Shown here one piece after another: positions 8,774-18,010 of a stretch of DNA of 64,000 bases. A model generated the notes under the pieces. That model made no database searches and had not been told where the DNA came from. It saw only the letters and a list, made by a program, of their open reading frames with translations. The first letter of the stretch is position 1; the number at the start of each line of letters is the position of its first letter. This DNA is from Dokdonella sp. (GTDB taxonomy: Bacteria > Pseudomonadota > Gammaproteobacteria > Xanthomonadales > Rhodanobacteraceae), in NCBI RefSeq assembly GCF_017744955.1, contig NZ_JAGIAG010000010.1:1-64000 (forward strand), given 5' to 3'. Position numbers and translations under genes: made by a program.

Positions 8774-9451
8774 CTACGCGACTCCGCCTGCCCGTGCGTT
8801 CCCGCGCGGGAGCCGCCGTCTCCGCAACCACCCCGGCACGCGCGCGGCGAGCAGCACCAGCAGGATCGCGAGATAGATCACCGGCTCGCGCACGGCGATC
8901 GTGTTGCCGGACTTGACCAGCCACATGAAGTGCAGCGCGCCGCACAGGCCGACCACGTAGACCAGCCGGTGCAGTTGCAGCCAACGCGGTCCGAGCCGGC
9001 GCATCATCGCCTTGGTCGAGGTGACGGCGAGCGGGATCATCAGCAGCCACGCGGCGAAGCCGACCGTGATGTAGGGCTTCTTGGCGATCTCCTCGAACAG
9101 CTGCGACCAGAAGCCGCCGAGGTCGACGACCAGGTAGATCGCCAGGTGCACGCTGGCGTAGAAGAACGCGAACAGGCCGAGCATGCGCCGGTAGCGCGTC
9201 AGCCAGTGCCACTTCGTCAGCAGGCGCAGCGGCGTGATCGCCAGTGTCGCCAGCAACAGGCGCAGCGCCCAGATGCCGCTGCGATGTTCGAGCCGCGCGA
9301 CCGGATCGGTGCCGAGCTGGCCGTGCAGCGTGTCCCAGGCGAGCCAAGCCAAGGGCAGCAGGCACAGCGCGAAGACGAACGGCTTGCTGAGGGCGATGCG
9401 GTCGACGCGCTTTCGCGGCGAGGCGGCGCGCGCGGTGGCGGTTGCTTCCAT
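8774..9451 (-). CDS. msrQ: MsrQ, heme-binding membrane partner of MsrP
   Basis: A 225-residue membrane protein with six hydrophobic segments of the ferric-reductase/YedZ fold. Histidine-bearing helices are visible (FFYASVHLAIYL, WLQLHRLVYVVGLCGALHF). MsrQ carries electrons from the quinone pool or cytoplasm through b-type heme to periplasmic MsrP, which repairs oxidised methionine in envelope proteins. Its ATG shares one base with the msrP stop (TGATG at 9453-9449), so the two are coupled. Confidence 0.93.
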   Translation of the reverse strand: MEATATARAASPRKRVDRIALSKPFVFALCLLPLAWLAWDTLHGQLGTDPVARLEHRSGIWALRLLLATLAITPLRLLTKWHWLTRYRRMLGLFAFFYASVHLAIYLVVDLGGFWSQLFEEIAKKPYITVGFAAWLLMIPLAVTSTKAMMRRLGPRWLQLHRLVYVVGLCGALHFMWLVKSGNTIAVREPVIYLAILLVLLAARVPGWLRRRRLPRGNARAGGVA

Positions 9452-10431
9452 CAGAAATTCCTGTGCAGGTCCATGCCCGCGTACAGCGAGGCGACCTGGT
9501 CGGCGTAGCCGTTGAAGGGCAGCGTCGCGACGCGGTTGCCGATCAAGTTGAAGCCGCCGCTGCCGGCGATGCGGCGCTCGGTCGCCTGGCTCCAGCGCGG
9601 ATGGCTCACGTCCGGATTCACGTTGGAATAGAAGCCGTATTCGCGCGGTGCGGACAGATTCCACGAGGTCTTCGGCTCGTGCGTGGCGAACTCGATGCGC
9701 ACGATCGACTTGATGCCCTTGAAGCCGTATTTCCACGGCACCACCAGGCGCAGCGGCGCGCCGTTCTGGTTCGGCAGCGCGCGGCCGTACAGGCCGACCG
9801 CGAGCAGGGTCAGAGGATGCATCGCCTCGTCGATGCGCAGGCCTTCGCGGTACGGCCAGTCGAGCACCGGATAGGCCAGGCCCGGCATCTGCACCGGCCG
9901 CCGCACGGTGGTGAAGGCGACGTACTTCGCTTCCGAGGTCGGCTTGAAGCGCTTCAGCACGTCGGCGAGCGGGATGCCGACCCAGGGAATCACCATCGAC
10001 CACGCCTCGACGCAGCGCATGCGGTAGACGCGCTCCTCGAGCGGATGCGGCTTGAGCAGGTCCTCGAGCGTGAAGGTGCCGGTGACTTCGGCCTTGCCGG
10101 TGATCTCCACCGTCCACGGCTGCGGCTCGAAGCGGCCGGAGTTCTTCGCCGGATCGTCCTTGTCGGTGCCGAATTCGTAGTAGTTGTTGTAGTGCGTCGC
10201 GTCCTGCCAGCTGGTCTGCGCGTCGGGCAAGGTGTATTCGCCGCGCTTGGCGATCGCCAGTTCGGGCGGCGGCGCCGCGGCAGTGGACGTCGCGCCGCCG
10301 TTGCGGCCGCAGCCGGCGAGCAGCGCGGGCACCGCCACGGCGAGCCCCTTCAACAGCTCGCGGCGGCGCAGGTAGACGCTTTCGGACGTGATCTCGGATG
10401 GGCGGATGTCGGCGGGCCGGCGCAGCAGCAT
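9451..10431 (-). CDS. msrP: MsrP, periplasmic protein-methionine-sulfoxide reductase catalytic subunit
   Basis: A 326-residue sulfite-oxidase-fold molybdoenzyme. The chosen ATG at 10431 gives a twin-arginine signal (YLRRRELLKG, then a hydrophobic stretch ending in AGCG). YRMRCVEAWSMVIPWVGIPL holds the Cys that binds molybdopterin, and NGAPLRLVVPWKYGFKGIKS is the family signature. It reduces methionine sulfoxide in periplasmic proteins. Frames starting upstream of 10431 add a non-conserved Arg-rich stretch and were not used. It needs Mo-molybdopterin; mobA, moeA and moeB are at 40901-43869. Confidence 0.95.
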   Translation of the reverse strand: MLLRRPADIRPSEITSESVYLRRRELLKGLAVAVPALLAGCGRNGGATSTAAAPPPELAIAKRGEYTLPDAQTSWQDATHYNNYYEFGTDKDDPAKNSGRFEPQPWTVEITGKAEVTGTFTLEDLLKPHPLEERVYRMRCVEAWSMVIPWVGIPLADVLKRFKPTSEAKYVAFTTVRRPVQMPGLAYPVLDWPYREGLRIDEAMHPLTLLAVGLYGRALPNQNGAPLRLVVPWKYGFKGIKSIVRIEFATHEPKTSWNLSAPREYGFYSNVNPDVSHPRWSQATERRIAGSGGFNLIGNRVATLPFNGYADQVASLYAGMDLHRNF

Positions 10432-10568
10432 GGGACGATTCCTCGCAGGTTCTGCACGTACAGACCGCATATGCGGCGAAATGATTTCGCCGGCGCGCGG
10501 CGATGATCTAGGTTCGGACCTTGCCGGGAAGGGCATGGCGGGGCCGTGACGGACGGAAGTCGCGCCAG

Positions 10569-10596
10569 TTGCCAGTTTGTTGCGGCGCGGCATAAT
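10569..10596 (+). promoter_or_regulatory. Sigma70-like promoter of serC
   Basis: TTGCCA (10569-10574) and CATAAT (10591-10596) each match five of six consensus bases with a 16-base spacer. Transcription would start near 10603, giving a leader of about 40 bases before the serC GTG. The promoter sits in the region divergent from msrP. Confidence 0.6.
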
Positions 10597-10642
10597 GGGG
10601 TCGAAAACCGCAGTTCCCAATCTGCCTCCCAGGGAGTGTCCA

Positions 10643-11725
10643 GTGAGTCGTCAGTACAACTTCAGCTCCGGTCCCGCGGCGCTGCCGGAAGCGGTGTTGC
10701 AACAGGCACAGGCCGAACTGCTCGAATGGAACGGCGCGCGCGCATCGGTAATGGAGATCAGCCATCGCGGCAAGGAGTTCATCGCGCTGGCCGAGGAGGC
10801 CGAGCGCGACCTGCGCGAGCTGCTGGCGGTGCCTTCGAACTACAAGGTGCTGTTCCTGCAGGGCGGTGCGACGCAGCATTTCGCGCAGATTCCGCTCAAC
10901 TTCGCGCAGCGCGGACAACGCGCCGACTACGTGCTGACCGGCGACTGGAGCGAGAAGGCGGCGAAGGAAGCCAAGCCCTACGTCGACGTGCGCATCGCCG
11001 CGAGTTCGGCGGCGACCCACTACGACCGCATCCCGCCGCGCGCCGAATGGGATCTCGATCCGTCCGCCGCCTACGTGCACGTGACGCCGAACGAGACGAT
11101 CCGCGGCGTCGAATTCCACGACATCCCCGACGTCGGCGGCGTGCCGCTGATCGGCGACGTCTCCTCGACGATCCTGTCACGCCCGCTCGACGTGTCGAAG
11201 TACGGGCTGCTGTATGCCGGCGCGCAGAAGAACATCGGTCCCTCGGGCCTGGTCGTCGTGATCGTGCGCGACGACCTGCTCGAGCGCTGCCCGAAGGACA
11301 TCCCGAAGATCCTCAACTACGCCGAGCACGCCGCGCAGGGCTCGATGCTGAACACGCCGAACACCTGGGGCTGGTATCTCGCAGGTCTGGTGTTCAAGTG
11401 GGTCAAGGCGCAAGGCGGCGTCGCCGCGATGGCCGAGCGCAACCGCGCCAAGGCGGAATGGCTGTACGACTACATCGACGGCTCCGGCTACTACAAGAAC
11501 CCGGTCGAGCGCTCCGCGCGTTCGTGGATGAACGTGCCCTTCACGCTGCCGCGCGAGGAGCTCGACGCGCCGTTCCTGAAGGAAGCGGAAAAAGCCGGCC
11601 TGCTCGCCCTCAAGGGACACCGCACGGTCGGCGGCATGCGCGCCTCGATCTACAACGCGATGCCGCTCGAAGGCGTGCAGGCGCTGGTCGATTTCATGAA
11701 GGACTTCGCGCGGCGCAACGGATAA
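10643..11725 (+). CDS. serC: Phosphoserine aminotransferase
   Basis: A 360-residue class-V PLP aminotransferase, the exact usual length. It starts YNFSSGPAALPEAVL; VLFLQGGATQHFAQIP and the PLP-lysine segment YAGAQKNIGPSG are present. It converts 3-phosphohydroxypyruvate and glutamate to phosphoserine, and acts in pyridoxine synthesis. A GTG start at 10643 is chosen because AGGGAG (10631-10636) lies six bases upstream; the ATG at 10577 would add 22 residues before the conserved start and lies upstream of the predicted transcription start. It heads the serine/aromatic/histidine cluster. Confidence 0.96.
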   Translation: MSRQYNFSSGPAALPEAVLQQAQAELLEWNGARASVMEISHRGKEFIALAEEAERDLRELLAVPSNYKVLFLQGGATQHFAQIPLNFAQRGQRADYVLTGDWSEKAAKEAKPYVDVRIAASSAATHYDRIPPRAEWDLDPSAAYVHVTPNETIRGVEFHDIPDVGGVPLIGDVSSTILSRPLDVSKYGLLYAGAQKNIGPSGLVVVIVRDDLLERCPKDIPKILNYAEHAAQGSMLNTPNTWGWYLAGLVFKWVKAQGGVAAMAERNRAKAEWLYDYIDGSGYYKNPVERSARSWMNVPFTLPREELDAPFLKEAEKAGLLALKGHRTVGGMRASIYNAMPLEGVQALVDFMKDFARRNG

Positions 11726-11783
11726 GCAGCCGACGATCCGCTCCGCCGCGCCGGCCCGCGCCGGAGCGGCGAGACACAGCTTT

Positions 11784-11814
11784 CCGAATCCCGATTCTCC
11801 AATCCCCAATCCCG
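11784..11814. repeat. Short dispersed-type repeat (CGAATCCC/CCAATCCC words)
   Basis: The stretch is built from repeated words CGAATCCCGATTCTCC and AATCCCCAATCCCGG. Runs of this kind (GGGATTGGGGATT in reverse) are very common between genes in Xanthomonas and Lysobacter relatives. It sits between serC and serA directly before the serA start. A GC-rich imperfect hairpin lies just upstream. Copy number elsewhere cannot be judged here. Confidence 0.5.
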
Positions 11815-11822
11815 GCCTTCCC

Positions 11823-12989
11823 ATGTTCACCATCCAGATCCTCAACAACATCTCGCGCAACGGCCTCGATCGCCTGCCGTCGACGCTGTACAGCGCGGCC
11901 AACGAGGTCGCCGAGCCGGACGCGGTACTGGTGCGCTCGGCCGACATGCACAAGACGCCGATTCCGGCCAGCGTGAAGGCCGTCGCGCGCGCCGGCGCCG
12001 GCACCAACAACATCCCGGTCGCGGAGCTGTCCGCGCGCGGCGTGCCGGTGTTCAACGCGCCGGGCGCGAACGCGAACGCGGTGAAGGAACTGGTCGTCGC
12101 CGGCATGCTGCTGGCCGCGCGCAATCTCGCAGACGCGCTCGGCTTCGTGCGCAACCTTCAGCCGGGCGAGGACCTGCATCACAAGGTCGAGGCGGAGAAG
12201 AAGCGCTTCGTCGGTTCCGAACTCGCCGGCAAGACGCTCGGCGTGGTCGGCCTCGGCGCGATCGGCGTCAAGGTCGCCAACGCGGCGCACGCGCTCGGCA
12301 TGCGCGTGATCGGCTTCGATCCGCACATGACCGTCGACGGCGCCTGGGCGTTGTCGTCGGAAGTCGCCAAGGCCGGCTCGCTCGCCGAGCTGTTCGCCGG
12401 CGCGGACTACCTGAGCTTCCACGTTCCGCTGAACGACAAGACGCGCGGCGTGTTCGGCGCGCAGGCACTGGAGGTGGTGCGGCCGGGCGTGGTGCTGCTG
12501 AACTTCGCGCGCGAGGCGATCGTCGACGCCGCGGCGCTGCGCCAGGGGCTGTCCGACGGGCGTATCGGCCGCTACGTGTCGGACTTCCCCGACGGCGACC
12601 TGCTCGCCAATCCGCGAGTGATCGCGCTGCCGCACCTCGGCGCCTCGACCGGCGAGGCGGAGGAGAACTGCGCGGTGATGGTGGTCGACCAGCTGCGCGA
12701 CTTCCTCGAGCACGGCAACGTGCGCAATTCGGTCAACTTCCCCGAGACGCGCATGGCGCGCGCCGGCCAGGCGCGCATCTGCATCGCCAACAGCAACCGG
12801 CCGAACATGATCGGCCAGCTTTCGCACGTGCTGGGCGAGGCCGGCGTCAACATCGCGCAGATGCACAACGCCTCGCGCGGCGAACTCGCCTACAGCCTGA
12901 TCGACGCCGATTCGCCGGTGCCCGACAGCCTGGTCGCGGCGATCGCTTCGATCGACGGCATCCTTTCCGTTCGCGTGATCCAGAACTGA
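11823..12989 (+). CDS. serA: Short-form D-3-phosphoglycerate dehydrogenase
   Basis: A 388-residue D-2-hydroxyacid dehydrogenase. It has a substrate domain (ARAGAGTNNIPV, NAPGANANAVKEL), the NAD-binding motif GVVGLGAIGVKV near residue 140, and the catalytic segments NFAREAIVD and ALPHLGASTGEAEENCA. A C-terminal ACT domain from about residue 318 (ICIANSNRPNMIGQLSHVLG) suggests serine feedback, as in other SerA proteins. Lying next to serC, it would make 3-phosphohydroxypyruvate from 3-phosphoglycerate. It is shorter than the E. coli enzyme and lacks its canonical intervening features, so assignment rests on family and context. Confidence 0.88.
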   Translation: MFTIQILNNISRNGLDRLPSTLYSAANEVAEPDAVLVRSADMHKTPIPASVKAVARAGAGTNNIPVAELSARGVPVFNAPGANANAVKELVVAGMLLAARNLADALGFVRNLQPGEDLHHKVEAEKKRFVGSELAGKTLGVVGLGAIGVKVANAAHALGMRVIGFDPHMTVDGAWALSSEVAKAGSLAELFAGADYLSFHVPLNDKTRGVFGAQALEVVRPGVVLLNFAREAIVDAAALRQGLSDGRIGRYVSDFPDGDLLANPRVIALPHLGASTGEAEENCAVMVVDQLRDFLEHGNVRNSVNFPETRMARAGQARICIANSNRPNMIGQLSHVLGEAGVNIAQMHNASRGELAYSLIDADSPVPDSLVAAIASIDGILSVRVIQN

Positions 12990-12996
12990 GCAACCG

Positions 12997-14109
12997 ATGG
13001 CCGCCAAGCAGAAGAAAACCGAGACCTCCGCTCCCGCGCTGTCCGAGGTGCGCGCGCGCATCGACGGCATCGACCGCCAGATCCAGGCGCTGATCGCCGA
13101 GCGCGCCGGCTTCGCGCTGCAGGTGGGCAAGGCCAAGGGCAAGCTCGCCGCGGCGGTCGACTACTACCGGCCCGAGCGCGAGGCGCAGGTGCTGCGCATG
13201 GTGGTCGACCGTAACGAGGGGCCGCTCAGCGACGAAGTGCTAGTGCACGTGTTCCGCGAGATCATGTCGGCCTGCCTGGCGCAGCAGGAACCGCTGAAGG
13301 TCGGCTACCTCGGCCCCGAGGGCACGTTCAGCCAGCAGGCGGTGCTGAAGCACTTCGGCCGCTCCGCGCACGGTTTGCCGATGGCGAGCATCGAGGAAGT
13401 GTTCCAGGAAGTCGAAGCCGGCAACGCGGATTTCGGCGTGGTGCCGGTCGAGAACTCGGGGCAGGGCACGATCCAGGTCACGCTGGACATGTTCCTGACC
13501 TCGAACCTCAAGATCTGCGGCGAAGTCGAGCTGCGCGTGCATCAATACCTGCTGTCGCGCTCCGGCCGCATCGAGGACATCGAGCGCATCTACGCGCATC
13601 CGCAGTCGTTCGCGCAGACGCAGGCGTGGCTGCGCGGCAACCTGCCGAAGGTCGAGAAGATTCCGGTGTCGAGCAACGCCGAAGGCGCGCGCCGCGCGCG
13701 CAACGCCGACGACGCCGCGGCGATCGGCGGCGAGTCGGCCGGACACGTCTACGGCCTGAAGAAGGTCATCATGAAGTCGATCGAGGACCACGCCGACAAC
13801 ACCACGCGCTTCCTCGTGCTCGGCCGCCAGATCTTCCCGCCGTCCGGCCACGACCGCACCTCGGTACTGGTGTTCATCAAGGACCAGCCGGGTGCGCTGT
13901 TCAACGTGCTCAGTCCGTTCGCGCGCCACGGCATCAGCATGAATCGCATCGAGTCGCGCCCGTCGCACCAGGCGAAGTGGGAGTACGGCTTCTTCATCGA
14001 TCTCGACGGCCACGTCGAGGACGAGGCGATGAAGAAGGCACTGGCCGAACTCGAGACGCACGCGGCGCAGATCAAGCTGCTCGGTTCCTACCCGGTCGCG
14101 GTGCCGTGA
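12997..14109 (+). CDS. pheA: Bifunctional chorismate mutase / prephenate dehydratase (P-protein)
   Basis: A 370-residue protein in three parts. An AroQ-type chorismate mutase occupies residues about 14-95 (ARIDGIDRQIQALIAERAGF). The prephenate dehydratase covers 100-275, with VGYLGPEGTFSQQA at the start and DNTTRFLVLG containing the catalytic Thr. A C-terminal ACT domain follows, with the phenylalanine-binding signature ESRPSHQAKWEYGFFID. It makes phenylpyruvate from chorismate and should be inhibited by phenylalanine. It starts seven bases after serA and overlaps hisC by four (GTGA). Confidence 0.97.
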   Translation: MAAKQKKTETSAPALSEVRARIDGIDRQIQALIAERAGFALQVGKAKGKLAAAVDYYRPEREAQVLRMVVDRNEGPLSDEVLVHVFREIMSACLAQQEPLKVGYLGPEGTFSQQAVLKHFGRSAHGLPMASIEEVFQEVEAGNADFGVVPVENSGQGTIQVTLDMFLTSNLKICGEVELRVHQYLLSRSGRIEDIERIYAHPQSFAQTQAWLRGNLPKVEKIPVSSNAEGARRARNADDAAAIGGESAGHVYGLKKVIMKSIEDHADNTTRFLVLGRQIFPPSGHDRTSVLVFIKDQPGALFNVLSPFARHGISMNRIESRPSHQAKWEYGFFIDLDGHVEDEAMKKALAELETHAAQIKLLGSYPVAVP

Positions 14110-15239
14110 ACGCGCGACCGCAGCGAAGCGAGCCGCCGTTCGACGCCGCGCGCCTGGCCAATCCGGCCACGGCGGCGCTGCGCGCCTACGATCCGGGCCA
14201 CGACCTGCCGGCGCTGCGCCAGCGCTTCGGTGCGGCGATCGCCGAACTCGGTTCGAACGAGAACGCGCTCGGTCCCAGTCCGCGCGCGATCGAGGCGATG
14301 CGCGCGGCGCTGGAGGAGAGCTACCGCTATCCCGATCCGCGCGGCGCGGCGCTGAAGGCGGCGCTGTCGGCCCACCTCGGCGTCGATGCCGGACGCATCG
14401 CGCTCGGCAACGGGTCGCACGAGCTGTTGATGCTGCTGGCGCAGTGTTTCGCCGATCCGGCGCATTCGGTGGTGTTCTCGCAGTACGGCTTCGCGGTGTT
14501 CCCGATCGCCACCGCGGCCGCCGGCGCGCAGCCGATCCGTGTGCCGGCGCTCCCGCGAGAGCATGCGACGGCGCCGTTCGGCCACGATCTCGACGCACTG
14601 GCGAAAGCGGTGCGCGAGGACACGCGCCTGGTCTATCTCGCCAATCCGAACAACCCGACCGGCACCTGGTTCGGCGACGCGGCGCTGGCCGACTTCCTCG
14701 CGCGCGTGCCGCGCGAGGTGCTGGTCGTCGTCGACGAGGCCTACCACGAGTTCGTCGACGCGCCGGGCCTCGGCAGCGCGCTGCACCTGGCCGAACGGTA
14801 TCCGAACCTGATCGTCACGCGCACGTTCTCCAAGGCCTACGCACTGGCCGGCTTGCGCGTAGGCTACCTGGTCGCCGATCCCAGCGTCGTCGCCGTGATC
14901 GAGCGGCTGCGCGAGTCGTTCAATCTCAACAACGTTGCGCTGGCCGGCGCCGAGGCCGCGCTGGCCGACCGCGAACATCTGCAACGCTCGCGCACGCTCA
15001 ACGCGAGCGAGCGCGAATGGCTGGTCGCCGAACTCGCGCGACGCGGCTACGCCTGCCTGCCGTCGCAGACGAACTTCGTGCTGGTCGATCTCGCGCGCGA
15101 CGCGGCCGAGCTGGAAAACCATCTGTTCGAACGCGGCGTGATCGTGCGCCCGATGGGCGGCTACGGCTTGCCGCAGACCTTGCGCATCAGCGTCGGCAGC
15201 CGAGACGAGAACCTGCGCCTGCTGGGCGCGCTGCCGTGA
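14106..15239 (+). CDS. hisC: Histidinol-phosphate aminotransferase-type enzyme
   Basis: A 377-residue class-I PLP aminotransferase of the HisC group. It has AELGSNENALGPSPRAIEAM, the Asn-Pro segment LANPNNPTGTW, VVVDEAYHEFVD, and the PLP-lysine segment TRTFSKAYALAGLRVGY. The GTG at 14106 overlaps the pheA stop. Many Xanthomonadales carry a HisC paralogue between pheA and aroA that could serve as an aromatic aminotransferase, making phenylalanine from phenylpyruvate; context favours a role in aromatic synthesis as well as or instead of histidine. Sequence alone does not decide the substrate. Confidence 0.9.
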   Translation: MNARPQRSEPPFDAARLANPATAALRAYDPGHDLPALRQRFGAAIAELGSNENALGPSPRAIEAMRAALEESYRYPDPRGAALKAALSAHLGVDAGRIALGNGSHELLMLLAQCFADPAHSVVFSQYGFAVFPIATAAAGAQPIRVPALPREHATAPFGHDLDALAKAVREDTRLVYLANPNNPTGTWFGDAALADFLARVPREVLVVVDEAYHEFVDAPGLGSALHLAERYPNLIVTRTFSKAYALAGLRVGYLVADPSVVAVIERLRESFNLNNVALAGAEAALADREHLQRSRTLNASEREWLVAELARRGYACLPSQTNFVLVDLARDAAELENHLFERGVIVRPMGGYGLPQTLRISVGSRDENLRLLGALP

Positions 15240-15778
15240 CGTTCGGGCGCATCGTCGGCGCCGCCCTGCAAGCGATCGGCGTCGCCGCGCTGCTGGCCGT
15301 CGCCGCCGGCGCGTACTGGATCTACGGGCCGGCATCGGTGGCGGAACGCCCGTCGCCGATCGTCGAGCCGCTCGACGGCGGCGACCTGCGCACGGCGCTG
15401 GCCAGAGCCGGCGTCGATGCCGCCCAGGACTGGTCGGTGATCGCCTCGCTGCACTCGGAGACCGGCCTGGTCGGCCGCAGCCGCTTCGACTACGCCTGCA
15501 TCCAGCTGCAACGCTTCGAACCGTCCGCCGACGTCGCGCAGGACTGGGCGCGCGAGCCGGAGACCAACCCGCTGCTGCAGCAGGCGCTGGCCGCGGCGCT
15601 GGATCAGGCGGGCGCGCACGGCGCGCGCTGCCTGCCCGACGCGACCCGCGCCAACTCGACCGACTTCGCGCGCAATTTCGCCGCCGTCGAATTCGATCGC
15701 CGCCTGCCGAACGCCGCCGTGATCTTCCTCTACGAGTGGACGACGCGGCGCCTGTACTACATCGATTTCGCGAGCTGA
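15236..15778 (+). CDS. Uncharacterised protein with one N-terminal membrane helix
   Basis: A 180-residue protein, not recognised. It starts at a GTG overlapping the hisC stop (GTGA, 15236-15239) and ends eight bases before aroA, so it is co-translated with biosynthetic genes. Residues about 8-30 form a hydrophobic anchor (ALQAIGVAALLAVAAGAYWIYG); the rest looks soluble and periplasmic, with two cysteines (in YACIQLQR and ARCLPDATR) that could pair. No enzymatic motif is visible. The codon use matches its neighbours, so it is probably a real gene. Confidence 0.75.
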   Translation: MTFGRIVGAALQAIGVAALLAVAAGAYWIYGPASVAERPSPIVEPLDGGDLRTALARAGVDAAQDWSVIASLHSETGLVGRSRFDYACIQLQRFEPSADVAQDWAREPETNPLLQQALAAALDQAGAHGARCLPDATRANSTDFARNFAAVEFDRRLPNAAVIFLYEWTTRRLYYIDFAS

Positions 15779-15786
15779 GCGGACAC

Positions 15787-17094
15787 ATGGATTGGATCAG
15801 TTCCCCGACCTCCGGCCTGCACGGCGAGCTGTGCGTTCCCGGCGACAAGTCGATCTCGCATCGCGCGATCATGTTCGCGGCGCTGGCCGAAGGCACCTCG
15901 CACGTCGACGGTTTCCTCGAAGGCGAGGACACGCGCGCGACGGCGGCGATCTTCGCGCGCATGGGCGTGCGCATCGAAACGCCGTCGGCCTCGCGGCGCG
16001 TCGTGCACGGCGTCGGCCTGCACGGCCTGGCCGCGCCGGACGGCGTGCTCGACTGCGGCAATGCCGGCACCGGCATGCGCCTCCTGGCCGGCCTGCTCGC
16101 CGGGCAGCGCTTCGATTCGACGCTGAGCGGCGACGTGTCGCTGTCCAGGCGGCCGATGCGGCGCGTGATCGAGCCGCTGGCGGCGATGGGGGCCCACGTC
16201 GAGTCGGAGCCGGGCGGCCTGCCGCCGCTGCGCATCCGCGGCGGCTCGGCCTTGCGCGGTATCGACTACGAGCTGCCGGTGGCGAGCGCGCAGGTGAAGT
16301 CGGCGGTGTTGCTGGCCGGGCTGTACGCGCAGGGCGAGACCGCGGTGCGCGAGCCGCACCCGACGCGCGACTACACCGAGCGCATGCTGGCCGCGTTCGG
16401 CTGGCCGATCTCGTTCGAACCCGGCTGGGCACGCCTGCCCGGCGGGCATCGGCTGCGCGCGACCGACGTCGTGGTGCCGGCGGACTTCTCCTCGGCGGCA
16501 TTCTTCCTCGTCGCGGCGAGCTTGGTGCCCGATTCGCGCCTGCTGTTGCGCGCGGTCGGGTTGAACCCGCGCCGCACCGGCCTGCTCGACGCGCTGCGCC
16601 TGATGGGCGCCGACATCCGCGAGCACGACGTGCGCGAACAGGGCGGCGAGCGCGTCGCCGATCTGGAAGTCCGCCATGCGCAGTTGCGCGGCATCGACGT
16701 GCCGGTCGCGCTGGTGCCGGACATGATCGACGAGTTCCCGATCCTGTTCGTCGCCGCGGCGGCGGCGGCGGGCACGACCGCGATTCGCGGCGCGGCCGAG
16801 CTGCGCGTGAAGGAATCCGATCGCATCGCGGTGATGGCCAAGGGCCTCGCCGCGCTCGGCGTGCGCATCGCCGAGACGCCGGACGGCGCCGTCATCGAGG
16901 GCGGGCCGATCGGCGGAGGGGAGGTCGACAGCGCCGGCGACCATCGCTGCGCGATGAGTCTCGCGGTCGCCGCCGCGCTCGCCCGCGCGCCGGTACGCAT
17001 CGGCGACTGCGCCAACGTGGCGACCTCGTTCCCGGGATTCGTCGAACTCGCGCGCGGCAGCGGGCTGCGGGTGGAGATCGCCACCGGACGCTAG
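15787..17094 (+). CDS. aroA: 3-phosphoshikimate 1-carboxyvinyltransferase (EPSP synthase)
   Basis: A 435-residue EPSP synthase. Signatures are LCVPGDKSISHRAIMFAAL near the start, DCGNAGTGMRLLAGLLAG at about 95-110, and ELRVKESDRIAVMAKGLAALG with the catalytic Lys and Arg near the C-terminus. The Gly in GNAGTGMR is part of the phosphoenolpyruvate site. It joins shikimate-3-phosphate and PEP for chorismate. It lies between the pheA-hisC group and cmk, an order common in gammaproteobacteria. Confidence 0.96.
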   Translation: MDWISSPTSGLHGELCVPGDKSISHRAIMFAALAEGTSHVDGFLEGEDTRATAAIFARMGVRIETPSASRRVVHGVGLHGLAAPDGVLDCGNAGTGMRLLAGLLAGQRFDSTLSGDVSLSRRPMRRVIEPLAAMGAHVESEPGGLPPLRIRGGSALRGIDYELPVASAQVKSAVLLAGLYAQGETAVREPHPTRDYTERMLAAFGWPISFEPGWARLPGGHRLRATDVVVPADFSSAAFFLVAASLVPDSRLLLRAVGLNPRRTGLLDALRLMGADIREHDVREQGGERVADLEVRHAQLRGIDVPVALVPDMIDEFPILFVAAAAAAGTTAIRGAAELRVKESDRIAVMAKGLAALGVRIAETPDGAVIEGGPIGGGEVDSAGDHRCAMSLAVAAALARAPVRIGDCANVATSFPGFVELARGSGLRVEIATGR

Positions 17095-17168
17095 GCACGG
17101 CGAGGGCGGGGCTTCTGGCGTGCGGTACGGCGAGTAAGTACCATCTCGCGCTTTCCGCCGACCCGGCC

Positions 17169-17855
17169 ATGAGCAGACCCGACTCCACCGTCCCCGTGCT
17201 GGCCGTCGACGGCCCCTCCGGCTCCGGCAAGGGCACGATCAGCCGTGCGGTCGCCGAGGCGCTGGGCTGGCACCTGCTCGATTCCGGCGCGATCTACCGC
17301 GCGGTCGGCTACGCCGCCAGCATGGCCGGCATCGACCTGTCCGACACGGCGGCGGTCACGCGCTGCACCGAGACGGCGAAGATCGTGTTCCGCGATCCGA
17401 AGGACGGCGGCGAGACGCGCGTGATCGTCAACGGCCACGACGCCACCGACGAAATCCGCACCGAAACCTGCGGCGCGGCGGCCTCGGCGATCGCCGCGAT
17501 CCCGGCCGTGCGCGCGGCCCTGCTCGACAAGCAGCGCTCGTTCCGCAAGCCGCCCGGCCTGGTGGCCGACGGGCGCGACATGGGCACGGTCGTTTTTGCC
17601 GACGCGCCGTACAAGGTGTTCCTGACCGCGAGCGCCGACGAACGCGCCCGCAGGCGCTATAAACAGTTGAAGGAAAAGGGTTTGGCTGTTACACTTTCAA
17701 CCCTTTTGCGCGAAATCGAGGCGCGCGACGAGCGCGATGCGACCCGCAAGGTCGCTCCGCTCAGGCCGGCGACAGGGGCGTTGATCATCGACACGACCGG
17801 AATTCCGGTGGGCGAGGTCGTCGCACGCGTGCTGGCCGTCGTCCAGTCCGCCTGA
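17169..17855 (+). CDS. cmk: Cytidylate kinase
   Basis: A 228-residue CMP kinase. The P-loop is AVDGPSGSGKGTISRAVAEALG, followed by HLLDSGAIYRAVGYAA and the CMP-binding and lid region (VADGRDMGTVVFADA, then RARRRYKQLKEKG). It phosphorylates CMP and dCMP. The ATG at 17169 follows a 74-base gap after aroA. cmk followed by rpsA is a conserved pair in proteobacteria. Confidence 0.96.
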   Translation: MSRPDSTVPVLAVDGPSGSGKGTISRAVAEALGWHLLDSGAIYRAVGYAASMAGIDLSDTAAVTRCTETAKIVFRDPKDGGETRVIVNGHDATDEIRTETCGAAASAIAAIPAVRAALLDKQRSFRKPPGLVADGRDMGTVVFADAPYKVFLTASADERARRRYKQLKEKGLAVTLSTLLREIEARDERDATRKVAPLRPATGALIIDTTGIPVGEVVARVLAVVQSA

Positions 17856-18010
17856 TTCGAGATTTCGCCGGTTCTACCGAAGGAATCGCCCGTGAGGGCA
17901 AACATCCGGCGTCGTGCCGGAACGCGTTCGATGCGGGCGTTTCCGCATCCACAGAAGGTGGGCTGGCGCTCCGTACGGACTCCGGCCTGATCATTTCACT
18001 GGAAATCAAC

